A DNA stretch of 64,000 nucleotides from Erythrophleum ivorense (Eukaryota > Streptophyta > Magnoliopsida > Fabales > Fabaceae): assembly GCA_026724425.1 (NCBI GenBank), contig JAIUCV010000004.1:8194001-8258000 (forward strand), in the 5' to 3' direction. Of the stretch, positions 24,501-34,435 are shown one piece after another. Position 1 is the stretch's first letter, and each line of letters begins with the position of its first letter. The position numbers and the translations under genes were made by a program. The notes under the pieces were generated by a model. The model saw nothing but the letters and a program-made list of their open reading frames with translations, searched no databases and had not been told where the DNA came from.

Positions 24501-25860
24501 GCACCTTGTAGTATAAACAACTTAAGCACAACAAATCTTGGCTTGTTGACCTCGACAGTATGTAAAAGAAACTATAATGTATTAAATTAAGTTTCCTAAA
24601 ATTCTTTTACTAACTTTGATTTCACGAATGAGTAGAACACAAAAAAGACAAAACAACTAATAGTGAATGATGCTTGGGCACTTCCCTATAGTGAACAAAT
24701 AGTATTGCAATGGAATGACACTGTCCAACCAATTGGAGATAGTACTAGGTTGTTGGTTGGATTTTTTGAAAAACTTAAGAAAGACTTTATATTATTTCTT
24801 ATTAGTTATAAAATTAGAGGAGGATTTCTTATAATTATAAGGACAATGCCTATAGGAACACTGTTCAAGTAATATATATTTTAAAAACTTTTGAATTTTT
24901 TTGTATTCTTTGCTCATTTGTTTTTGCTAACTTTATATCTTTTTTTTTTCTTTGAAGGCTAAATTTGATACTCAAACTGATAAGTGCAAAAGTTATATTT
25001 TAAAGTCAATCAGAACCAAGTAAAGAGACCATAGAGGAAAATTATGGAACTACATGTATGATCTCGCATGCACTAGAACCCAGTTACTTACAAAGTGCTT
25101 GGATGGCATTACCAGACAACAGTGGACATCTTTTGTTGATTATTGCCTTGACCCTACTACTCAAGTAGTAACATTTTATTATATTCTTAACGTGTTTCAA
25201 TTAGTTTTATAAATATGTTTTTGTCAATGATTACGAGATTTCCAAGAAGAACAAAAAAAAAAAGAAAAAAGTAAACTATTCCACACACTTGTGGATAAAA
25301 AGTTTTATGTAAAAAAGGTGAAAATTGCAAGCTTTAATTTACAATATTAGTATTGTACTTTTCTTATGAATAGATGTATTAAAATCTCCTTGAAATTTGT
25401 AGAAGCATGAATGTGGGAATAAAATTGATAGAGGAAAATTCTGGACAACCTCACACAAGAGGGCACATGGACTTTTGTCTACAATAAGGCAAGAAAGATA
25501 AGTGTAAGTGTTGAACTATGACTGATTAATAACTATCATTTTTGTTTCCTTGGTTGAATCTTTCTATACAAATTATCTTGGGTCTTCTATGGATGTGAGA
25601 TTGAACTGATTGTGCTTTAATATATATTTGAAGTTATAATACTACAGGTTTGTATGAGAAGTATCTTTGTTATGATATGGAGATTTATTGTATATGCATT
25701 TCTATGCATGAGTCTCAAAAAGGGTCTTCTTTCCAGGAGATATCATATCAGGATTCTCTAGCCATGGCTCTAGAAGGTTAAGAGCATTGGGGTTGTGTTT
25801 GAAACTTGGGATTAGGTCTTTTCCCATCCTAAGTGTTCAGACATCCCACTCGTTTCTAAG
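24501..25860 (+). pseudogene. CACTA-1: plant En/Spm-associated transposase-domain gene, fragment
   Basis: The exon around 24660-24870 encodes a plant Ptta/En/Spm-type transposase domain, recognisable from LQWNDTVQPIGDSTRLL followed by a FISYK-like core. A likely intron ends in 'tttctttgaag' at about 24958. The next exon (AKFDTQTDKCKSYILKSI, up to about 25165) matches the AKFD and LKSI motifs of this family, and a further one at about 25399-25500 includes KHECGNKIDRGKFW and KRAHGLLS. The same exons and the same intron position occur in CACTA-2 at 47139-47585. Stops such as the one after SIRTK disable it. This accessory protein of CACTA transposons binds DNA and helps transposition. Likeness to CACTA-2 ends around 25855, where EPRV2 seems to begin. 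Confidence 0.75.
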
Positions 25861-26189
25861 TCCTAAAAGGCCCAAAGACATAGAAAGTCCAAAAGAGGAA
25901 AGGCTAATTGTCTAAGCAGACAAAAATAGAATTTTATGCTCTTCATAAGCATGGTATAAGACCAAATCCTAGCAGACTAAATGATAGATGTGAAAACCAT
26001 CATCCTAGAATGCTCTATTATTATTACTTTCCTTTAACCTTAAAAGAAATTATGGAATTAGATAAAATCGTTAAGCCTCCTACTCTGTAAGTGGTTTTAC
26101 GATCTTACTAACTTATAATTATTATGATCCTGTCTCTCGAATGGTATTATATTCTATATTCCTAAAATAAGAGGAAGGAATTTTAAGAA

Positions 26190-27120
26190 GAAAAAGGAGT
26201 AAGAGGATTTTCCATTCCTATGAGTTCATAACTAGAAATGTCTAAACCCATTTGACTTTCATCTGTTATATCAATCCTTAGTAATATTCCTTCTTTCTAT
26301 CTAAAAACCCTTTCCAATAAGATAGATAACCTTATTGAAATCACTTATCTTCCTGACAACACCAAGATTGAAAAACTTGCCTCCCACTTCATAATCCCTA
26401 CTGTATCTACCATCAAAATAAGACTTTCACTAGTTCCATTGAGAGATTAATCACTAGGAGAAGTCTGACTATCAAATAAATTCTTTAATGTTCCAAACTA
26501 TACCATTGTGGTTTAATATCAACATAATCTTAGTAGTATGTTACTATTGAGATCCCCCATGAGCTTATTAATCATTAGAAAACCAGTGGATATACTCACC
26601 TTAATTTTGGTGCCATTAGGATATACTCACTTTACATGGAAGAAAGGGCATAGTAGTAATAGCTAGACTAGCTTTCTTAGATACTAGCTATGAAAACACT
26701 ATGATTGGTATTGCCTTCACCACTCTTAACTATAAAAGTGTTATCTTAACCATCCTTCCAAATTATAATGTTTGACTTAATGATCCTACTCTGCGTATAA
26801 GATGAAAAATTCAAGTCCAAATTATAGGTGTTGAGTAAATTCCCATAACCATTATGGCTACTCTTTACCACCTACTCATTTATAGGGTTCAAGATCATTA
26901 CCTTGATCTACACTTTCCTAGTACTTTTGGATATGTTTGTATGTAGTTGCTGACTAACCAAATCATTTGACAATCATTCAAATTCCTTGGACTATTCCTA
27001 AGGAGGATCTTATGGAGATTATGTCAGTAGAATGGATTACCAATTATGAAAAAGAGTTTCATACTTCCTTTTAGCCGACACACTACAAGTGTACCATAAC
27101 TTTATACTTTAAAAGATAGA
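26190..27120 (+). pseudogene. EPRV2 movement-protein-like region
   Basis: Across several frames and stops, short pieces match the caulimovirid movement-protein core in order: LPNYNV and NDPTL (about 26755-26795), a VQIIGVE strand (about 26815), then VQDHYLDLHFPSTF (about 26890-26930). The pattern of a hydrophobic strand, then a DP motif, then a strand ending in QDH is characteristic of the 30K proteins of badna- and tungro-like viruses. This is pattern recognition and should be tested with a profile search. Confidence 0.6.
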
Positions 27121-29600
27121 AGAGTAAAGACCATTTTGAAGAAAACCTGGTAAAAAAGGATCTTCAAAAAGCCTTGCCATTAGCCAGTCCATGAAGCTCA
27201 CTACAGATACAATTTAGAAGTTGAGCAAGAAGACAACCTTTATGTAATGATTTCAAACTAGATGGCAATTATTCTTAAATGGCTAAGATTAATAGTCAAT
27301 TTTTCTGGGATTAAGATCCCTCCATGTGCGATCTCGACTATAGATATTGGAATTTAGAAAATTGGGAAGGACCTGAAGATAATGATGATGTTCCTAAGGA
27401 TCCAATAACTACTAGAAGAAAAAGAAGCCCTATCATTTAGGACTCTACAAAAATAACAAAACCAGATAGGATAATGATGTAGATAATCCTTCAAAACCAT
27501 GATGGGTAGGAGTAAGAAATCCTCCACCGAAGCCCACTTCATTTGAAGACTTATTGAAAAAATTGGTCATATAATCTTCTTGAGACTCTCGCCAAGAAAG
27601 AAGATATTCTTGAACCAAAGAGGCCAAAAGCCATAGTTGTTCCAAAGCCAAAAATTCTAGAGCCAGTAATTAAGTCCCAAGATCTACCAAAATTTATTCC
27701 CTATATAATGTGTTCTTGTACATTATCAACTTATAATTCTAGCTTTCCTCTACTCAAAAGGCATACAAATCCTATTACAAAGGTTTCTTTTAAGCCTTTT
27801 GCAATTCCTACAGAGGTTTCTCACAATAGGACAAAGGTACTAGTTACTCAAATAGAATAAATGCTCAATTGGCATACTTGCAATGCTACTGCCCTGAATA
27901 CAGTCTTACAAAGGATTAATTCTAGACTTGAAAATCTGGTTAAACAAACTTCTCACATGCATTCAAAGCTCGAAGGTCTCTCCTTAGAAATTAAAAGCTC
28001 TACCACCATCATTCTCATAGGATTAATCAATTAGATGTTGAACTTAAGCAATTTATTATTGATGGTTAGACCCCTATTTTCACCAAAAGAGTAAGAGATC
28101 ATAAATTTGAAGGAAGAAATACAAAGGATTGAGACTGATATTACAAGAAGTCACACCAATAGTATTATGAGCCATATCCACCTTTGTACACCATTCCTTA
28201 TACCTTTTTTCTTTCACCACCATATTCCCCATATCCTTTAGAAAATGATTACAAGAAATGCTTTAAAATGACCTATAAAGTCTTTAGAAAAGCATTATCA
28301 CCCTCTCAACCAAAAACATAACCTAAACCTCGTACCAAACCTAAAACATTTCAAGCATCTTCTTTGTGGACAAAACTTGTTAAAAACCTTTAGTTTGCAC
28401 CTTTAAAAATTCATGATCCTTTAACTCTATCTCTACCAAAACCACCTCCTCCATTAACAGAAAAAGGAAAAGAAAAAACAAAATCTTCATAAACATAACC
28501 TAAACCTATTAACCTTTTAAGCCAAATATTTCAAAATAATGAATCCCCAGAACTCTCTGAATACTCTGAATCTGATATAAACTATAAAGCCTCATATCAT
28601 TATGCTGATATCTCTGCCTTTTACATGGCAAACATTTATGAGCCATAACAATCTGTTGTTGAGGATCTTGATAAAAACTAAGATATTGACAATGAGATAC
28701 ATCTTGAAGAAGACTTTACTCACCATCATTAACACACTAATCATTCTACCAAACCAACTTTTGATCACTAGTTCACTTTAGATGATAATCTACTAGATCG
28801 ATAGAGAGATAGGCTATTTGAAATGAGTGCATGGATAGATCTTCAAATGACCAAACAAATAGCAAATGTTCAAGTAGTTGTCAATGAATTTGTCTCAAGA
28901 TTTATGGGTACTCTTCAAGAATGGTTCCAAAACCTATAAGAGTATCGACAGCTTCACTTGACCTAAAATCTAGATGCTCGGGCTATCCTTGGTGCAAGTC
29001 ATAAAGAACCCATCAATGATTTTCATCTAGTTGACAAACAGAAAAGATAAGAATATTTTGAAATAAAGTATTGCTCGCTAAAATCAAAAGATCTTGATCT
29101 TCGTTATAAACGAATAGCTAAATGATACTATATGCTCAATGGCTTCAATAAAGTTTGTCTTTGGCATACTTTCATTGTTTCTTTGCTAGAAGAACTTAAG
29201 CTAGAACTTTAAAGGAACACACATGTTCTTCAAAGAGATATGTCTGAAATCTCATTGGGAGAAATCTATTAGTTAGCTAAAGCCTCTCTGAGAAGTTATG
29301 TGAGACATACAAAACCTTTAATAAGATTATGAAAGGCAAGATATCCATTCAAAAGGCTTGTAAAAAGCCTTATCTCGGCACAAGACAAATGCACTTGCCT
29401 TTTTAAGAAGAAGTCTCATTATCAAAAGACTTTATTCAGACCTAATAGCCACAGGAAGAAATTTTAGAAGAAGTGAGTAAGGTTCTTTAGAAAGAGAAGT
29501 TCTAGATTTAAAAGAAAAGATAGATGTTATATCTATAGAAAAAAAAAAGGCATTTTGCAAAAGAATGTCCTAATAAATTAAAGAAGGTTATCAAGCTACT
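27121..29600 (+). pseudogene. EPRV2 coat-protein and zinc-knuckle region
   Basis: The stretch is stop-ridden but keeps long in-frame runs. Around 27870-27990 a run beginning WHTCNATALNTVLQRI looks like a coiled coil. Around 28160-28460 there is a proline- and tyrosine-rich linker. Around 28820-28950 a run with WIDLQMTKQIANVQVV and the LQEWFQNL motif resembles the coat core. A basic region follows and then CYIYRKKK at about 29526, with the matching HFAKEC displaced by a shift in the A run: a decayed CCHC knuckle whose second cysteine is tyrosine. Confidence 0.55.
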
Positions 29601-29798
29601 CCAACATCTTCAGGTAAGCACACCTTTTTGACAAGACAAAGAAATTAGGATCCTTTCTCTGAACAAGATTTTGCATATCATGAGATAATATTTGCTTTTA
29701 AAGATAGTTTAGAGACTAGTTCTTAGTGTTTCCTCAACACTGATGAGCTTTTCGAACAACCTAACTATCTAGTCCAACCTTATTTTCAAAGCTAAAAG

Positions 29799-30130
29799 AT
29801 GGAGCCACCTCTTCCTTACATCAAGATGTATGTTCTACAAACCAAGTGTCATAGGGCTATTCCTGTAATTGGCTATATGGATACTGGTGTATCTAAGACC
29901 ATCATGAATCTAACAATATTCCCTCTAAAAATGTGGAAACCACATACTGAATATTTTAGTGCTGCTGATAGAAAAAATCTTCAAAATTAGTTTAATTTCA
30001 AAAAAGAGAATTGGCATCAAATTCTTTCCTAATTGTGTCATTTGGTCATAAGTTTTGGGAAGTGGCCTTCTAGATAAAGATATCCTCATTGGCATGGATA
30101 TTTACTATAAAGCAAAAAAATTACAAATCC
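29799..30130 (+). pseudogene. EPRV2 aspartic protease remnant
   Basis: An ATG at 29799 opens 63 codons containing VIGYMDTGVSKTIMN, with the catalytic triad DTG at 29880-29888. The second cysteine-type residue seen in badnaviral proteases is not evident. Downstream, in a shifted frame, KDILIGMDIY (about 30075-30105) matches the conserved block at the C-terminal end of caulimovirid proteases. The domain is therefore present but broken by stops and shifts after codon 63. Confidence 0.7.
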
Positions 30131-30440
30131 TCCCTAAAGGCATCATATTCAAACATAACTTCACTCCATATACAACATTCCAAAGTTGTACAAATTACAA
30201 CAAGCTTTAAAAGGATATGAAGAGATAAAAGCATTAGCTTATGGAATTTTGTCTGAAAAATCATGATTCATTCTTGCATCCTTCTCTGTTATGGAAAAAT
30301 AAAGAACTCTATATTCAACTTTCATTCAAATGGAATGAAGATATCAATCCCACCAAAGCATCCCATCTAGACATAAATCTTGAAGATTTGGTTGTTGCAT
30401 GAAAAGAGTGTGCTTCTCTTCTTCAACAAAGATTGATTGA
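30131..30440 (+). pseudogene. EPRV2 reverse transcriptase, N-terminal fragment
   Basis: Pieces such as HPLLWKN (about 30280), NEDINPTKASH (about 30338) and ECASLLQQRLIEK (about 30410) follow the order of the region just before the polymerase fingers of caulimovirid reverse transcriptases. The catalytic motifs A and C are absent, so the viral sequence ends here by truncation. Everything after about 30445 is AT-rich and unrelated. Confidence 0.65.
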
Positions 30441-31384
30441 AAAAGTAATAATATATTGTTATATATATAGGCCTAAAGATTCTTTTTGTCTTGTGTTTTT
30501 TTTTTATTCAATTCATTTACTGCCACTTTTTTTTCTTTGAAATTTTTTTGCCATTTTCTCTATTATTATCAAATCAATTTAGTTCAATAAGAGTTATATT
30601 ATTAAATTTTTATCATTTTTATATTCCTTCTTATTGATAATATTTCATCATAAAAAATTAGATTGTTTATTATTTTATGATAAAATAATAGTAAATGAAT
30701 ATATGTAAAGACAATATGTGAAACTAACAACCTAAAATGCTATATTTTAAGTTTTTAATGATGTAAAATTTTGTTTCTTTTCAATATTTTAAAGGCTTGT
30801 CACTTTACTTACTCAAAAAATAGAAAATAATAAAATAAAAGACTAATCATTTTTGGACCACGTGTTTTACTTGTAAAGACTTATTATCAATTAAAATTTT
30901 AACATTAAAAAAATTTACCTATCTTTGTACTAAACAAAAAATCACTAATAATCCTACCCCCGAAGAAGAAACAACACAGGAAACACCCTTAGAGGGACTC
31001 GATTAAAATTAAAAATCAAAGTAGAACAATAGAGCTTCACTAACGAAGGGTTTAAGGACCATATTTTCAAAGGATGTGAAAAAAATAGTATATTGAGTTC
31101 TTTAAATATGCTTAGTCAATAGGTGTAATTTTTTTCATTTATTTCAGTTTTGGTTTCATTATGACTAGCCATTTTGTTATTTTTATTATTGGGCATATTG
31201 TCAATTTTGATATATGACTTTCATGATTAATAATGACATATATGTTGTTTCGGGTCTATGTTCATTAAGCACTTATTGTCAATACATTTTCTACCTATTT
31301 ATGATTTATTTTGAGAAACAATTTCTTGTCATGTTCAAATTTACTATTTTTTATGTTCATTACAATATATATATATATAATTTT
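30441..31384. other. Unassigned AT-rich interval
   Basis: I see no gene, LTR or recognisable transposase here. The sequence is very AT-rich, has a (TA) run at about 31363-31378 and may contain the unrecognised 3' end of CACTA-1 or other decayed transposon flank. Confidence 0.4.
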
Positions 31385-31600
31385 TTTCAACAAAAAAAGG
31401 ATTTAAACATGGTTGTTTCAACCATTGCAATTTTGCAACAGTTTTAATGACATCGTTACAACATTATAGCAATAATCAGATAGCCATTGCAATTTTGTAG
31501 ATATTTTGTCAAAACTACTACAAAATGTTGTTGTAGAAAGATTTTTTTTTTTTTTTTGCAATAGTTGCTTTAGCCGCATTTGTAAATTTAAAAAAAAAAA
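31385..31600 (+). repeat. CACTA-2 5' subterminal repeats
   Basis: Short repeats around 'attgcaattttg' and 'gttgttgtag' are scattered here in both orientations, mirroring the 'gcaattgcaac' type repeats at 52990-53300. Such subterminal motifs are where CACTA transposase binds. The zone includes a run of about 17 T near 31542. Confidence 0.5.
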
Positions 31601-32460
31601 CATATATGCCCTTTAACAAAACTAGATTTTAGATCTAGAATCTGAGATCAGATCTAGCCCCATGATGCCTCCAGGGAATGAGCTAGGCACCATTGTTCAT
31701 TACCGCCATACCATCTCATGTTATTTGTCCATGCACCATCTGTTTGCCACATTTAATCTCCATTTTAGCTCATTTTTTCTTTTAATTTTCAACAATTGAG
31801 AGGTTTTTCCTTCCAATTTTCTTTATTTTTTTATGCATCGACTAGTCGATAAGTAGATTTTAGTTGTGTTATTCACTTATATTTGTGTAATTTTCTATTT
31901 TTTGTATTTTTAGGTCTTTTTTTAATATTTGATTCAAATAAAATATTTTATATGCTATTTAGATTTGATACTACACTTAGAATTTTAGAATAATAATGAT
32001 ATAGAAATTTTAACATCACTAGAAGTTCTATGCTCTACAATATGTGTGGTATTTCTTCATTTTTTTAATGTATTGATTGTTTGCCAATTAGAAATGTGTT
32101 TTTGTAGTGTTGTTTACTTAGATTTGCGTAGTTTTTTTATTTTTTAGAATTTCCAAATTGATGACACTAAACTTAGAATTTTAGGATAATAATGTTTGAT
32201 AATTGCAAGTTACACTTCTTCCAAGTTCGATAATAGTATTGCTTTGTCTAATATTTGAGATATAAGGCTATCATTGCTTAAAAGATGAATTTATTTTTGT
32301 GTAGAGTGTGAAACATACTGGACTATAATACTAATTGAAAGAAAAAAAATTCCTCATAAGTTCTTATTTATGCAGATGTTTTCTTTCTATATTTATCTAT
32401 TTCTAATTGTATTAAGTAAACTATTTTTAAATTGACGACATACATATTATTTTTAAAAAT

Positions 32461-32818
32461 GGACAAGTCTTGGATTGAAAGACCTAGCAACACTCTTAAA
32501 TATATGGAAGGGCTGAATAGAAATAGACTTTACATTTGCTAATAAAAGTATTGAAGGTAAGATAAAATGTCCATGTCCTAAATGCAAGTTTAACAAATGT
32601 CAAATTAGAGATATAGTGTATGATCATCTAATTGTTAAACCATTTACAATAGGGTATACTATTTATCTTAGACATGAGGAGACAAGCACATTAGACATTA
32701 TAGTTGAAAATTTCTTTAAAGCCATATATGTCAAAATAGGATTATTATTGATAACCCTATTTAAGATAAAATTGTTATTGATAACCTTATACAAGACATG
32801 GTCAATGATGCATTTAGA
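32461..32818 (+). pseudogene. CACTA-2 TNP2-type transposase-associated domain, broken
   Basis: The sequence MDKSWIERPS opens the frame at 32460, typical of the N-terminus of plant TNP2-like transposases. It is followed, after a frameshift, by a cysteine cluster (KCPCPKCKFNKC, 32568-32603) and YDHLIVKPF with YTIYLRHEE (32620-32690). This matches the plant transposase-associated zinc-finger-like domain (MDxSW, CPCxxC, HL...GF...Y..W..HGE). Here the W is missing and HGE reads HEE. The fragment is cut by the insertion of P3 at 32819, and no DDE catalytic part is seen downstream. Confidence 0.75.
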
Positions 32819-34157
32819 TATAATATCTGGTCCTTCTAAAACTGAACTGAAACCAATGAGTTATAAAAAGAAGACCCTAAAATAAAATGATTAAAGGCTA
32901 AATAAAATTAGAATAATAATTTAGACATATAGAAATGAGGATACAATGCCAAAGATGCCTTAAAACCAAAGCTAGGATAGCTAAATAAAATTATCCAAAA
33001 ACACAATAACATTTTTATGATTTAGAAAAATTTCTAGAAACTCAAACGAGGGAGCTCTAAATGGTTAAATTGAGTTTTTCAAGATTCCCAGAGGCCTTAA
33101 AGACCATAAGAACTTTGAGAAAATATATTCAGTGTGCATTTTAAGTTATCAGTTAACTTGAACTTTGACTAGATGATTCAAGATGACTCCAAAGCCCATA
33201 AAATTGAAAGCTTATGTTTTTAATAAACTAGAGAATCTGAATTTTTATATGGAAAATATGGTTTTAAAAAAGGAGCTAAAATGATCGAAAACGAGAAAAA
33301 TGAAGTTGAAGGACAAAATGTAAATTATGAAAAATGTTATAACTTACCCCCCTTCCTTCTTAAATTTGTCCAGCACGTCCTAAGCCCCTCAAAATAGAAC
33401 TAGAACCCTCTGAAACAGAACTCCAAGTCACACAAAGAAAGGAGGAGAGAAAGGAGAAAGACATGCCTAAAATATAAGAAAATCTTGCTATTTTTATGGT
33501 TTTTCCTTCACTAAAGTCATTCTCCTCTCCATGCTCTCTTTCTTGATGGTTTTGGTAACTTAAAAAGAGAGTTTTTATGGCTGAACTCTAGGAAGAAGGT
33601 GATGATTTGAGGAAACTATTTGTAGCATCAAATTTCTCCCTTGTTAAGCTTTAAGAAAAGGTATGCATCTATAGTAAACAACTTACTTCTTCTTGGTTCT
33701 TTCTCATGTGTGTGTTCGGCCTAGGCTAAGGGAGAATGAAGAGAGATGATTTTGACCAAAAACAAGGCAAAGCCAAGGGTTTTGAAGTATGGAGAATTAG
33801 AATATGCAATTGGAATCAAGAAAGAAGCATTAGGAAATACGGTAGAGAAGTTAGGGTTTCAATTGCATCTTGAGAATTTTGAAACTTTAAGAGAACAATC
33901 CAAGCCATATTTAATCATATCCAAACTCTAGAGAAACCAAGGAACAAGAATATGTAAAGTCTCACATCGAATAGGAAGATCCTGAGCTAAGGCCTTATAA
34001 GTAGGGGCAAAGCTTCTCCCACCAAACGCGCGTTTTCCTTGAGTGAAGGCTGGGTAACCAAGCCCTCGAAGTTCAGAAGGCGAAAAAACCCTTGGGAAGG
34101 CCGGGTCAAAGACCCACGAACCAGGGGACAATACGTCTGGTGGCTCTGTAAGTGTGT

Positions 34158-34170
34158 TGGTATCAGAGCC
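34158..34170 (+). promoter_or_regulatory. TRIM1 primer binding site
   Basis: TGGTATCAGAGCC, complementary to the 3' end of initiator tRNA-Met, directly follows the first LTR. Confidence 0.88.
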
Positions 34171-34187
34171 GGCCTAGCCGCATGTGC

Positions 34188-34203
34188 AACCCGAGGACGG
34201 GTT
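34188..34203 (+). repeat. Hairpin in TRIM1 interior
   Basis: AACCCG-AGGA-CGGGTT is a perfect 6-bp stem with a 4-base loop in the centre of the 65-bp interior, a place where a packaging or dimerisation signal could lie. Confidence 0.75.
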
Positions 34204-34209
34204 AGCCCT

Positions 34210-34220
34210 AAGGGGGGTGG
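34210..34220 (+). promoter_or_regulatory. TRIM1 polypurine tract
   Basis: AAGGGGGGTGG lies two bases before the second LTR start TGTAAAGTC (34223), in the standard position of the plus-strand primer. Confidence 0.8.
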
Positions 34221-34435
34221 ATTGTAAAGTCCCACATTGGATAGGAAGGTCCTGAACTAAGGCCTTATAAGTGGGGGCGAAGCTTCCCCCACCAGACGCG
34301 CGTTTTCCTTGAGCGAAGGCTGGGTAACCAAGCCCTCAAAACTCAGAAGGTGACAAAACCCTTGGGAAGGCCGGGTCAAAGACCTACGAACCAGGGGACA
34401 ATATGTCTGGTGGCTCTATAAGTGTGAGCAATAAA

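Larger units (their letters stand above)
25861..30440 (+). mobile_element. EPRV2: second endogenous pararetrovirus, strongly decayed
   Basis: In one orientation, with dozens of stops, the sequence has the order of a caulimovirid: a movement-protein-like core near 26690-26940, a coiled-coil and proline-rich coat region (27840-28950), a zinc-knuckle remnant (29525-29575), an aspartic protease (29799-30130) and the start of a reverse transcriptase (to about 30430). The protease is followed by a DILIG-type motif and the reverse transcriptase by NEDINPTKASH, which look closer to badnavirus or tungrovirus-like relatives than to EPRV1. No primer site was found. Both ends are approximate. Its far heavier decay says it is much older than EPRV1. 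Confidence 0.72.
33953..34428 (+). mobile_element. TRIM1: terminal-repeat retrotransposon in miniature
   Basis: Two LTRs of about 204 bp (33953-34157 and 34223-34427) surround an interior of only 65 bp. The interior holds a tRNA-Met primer site at its left end and a polypurine tract (AAGGGGGG) at its right end. The LTRs start TGTAAAGTC and contain a TATA-like 'gccttataagt'. Outside, GAATA (33948-33952) precedes the element and CAATA (34429-34433) follows it, a probable duplication with one mismatch. The exact LTR 3' end is ambiguous, since it ends GTGT or GTGA rather than CA. It codes for nothing and depends on other elements. Confidence 0.88.

Noticed and set aside
34158..34170. GGTATCAGAGCC motif considered as part of a tRNA gene
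   Set aside because: Only the 3'-end complement of tRNA-Met is present and the surroundings cannot fold as a tRNA; it is a primer binding site. The same holds for 1726, 15371, 59254 and 59666.
33987..34235. Overlapping frames on both strands at 33987-34235 and 34039-34227
   Set aside because: They result from the locally GC-rich TRIM1 LTR and interior and have no protein likeness.
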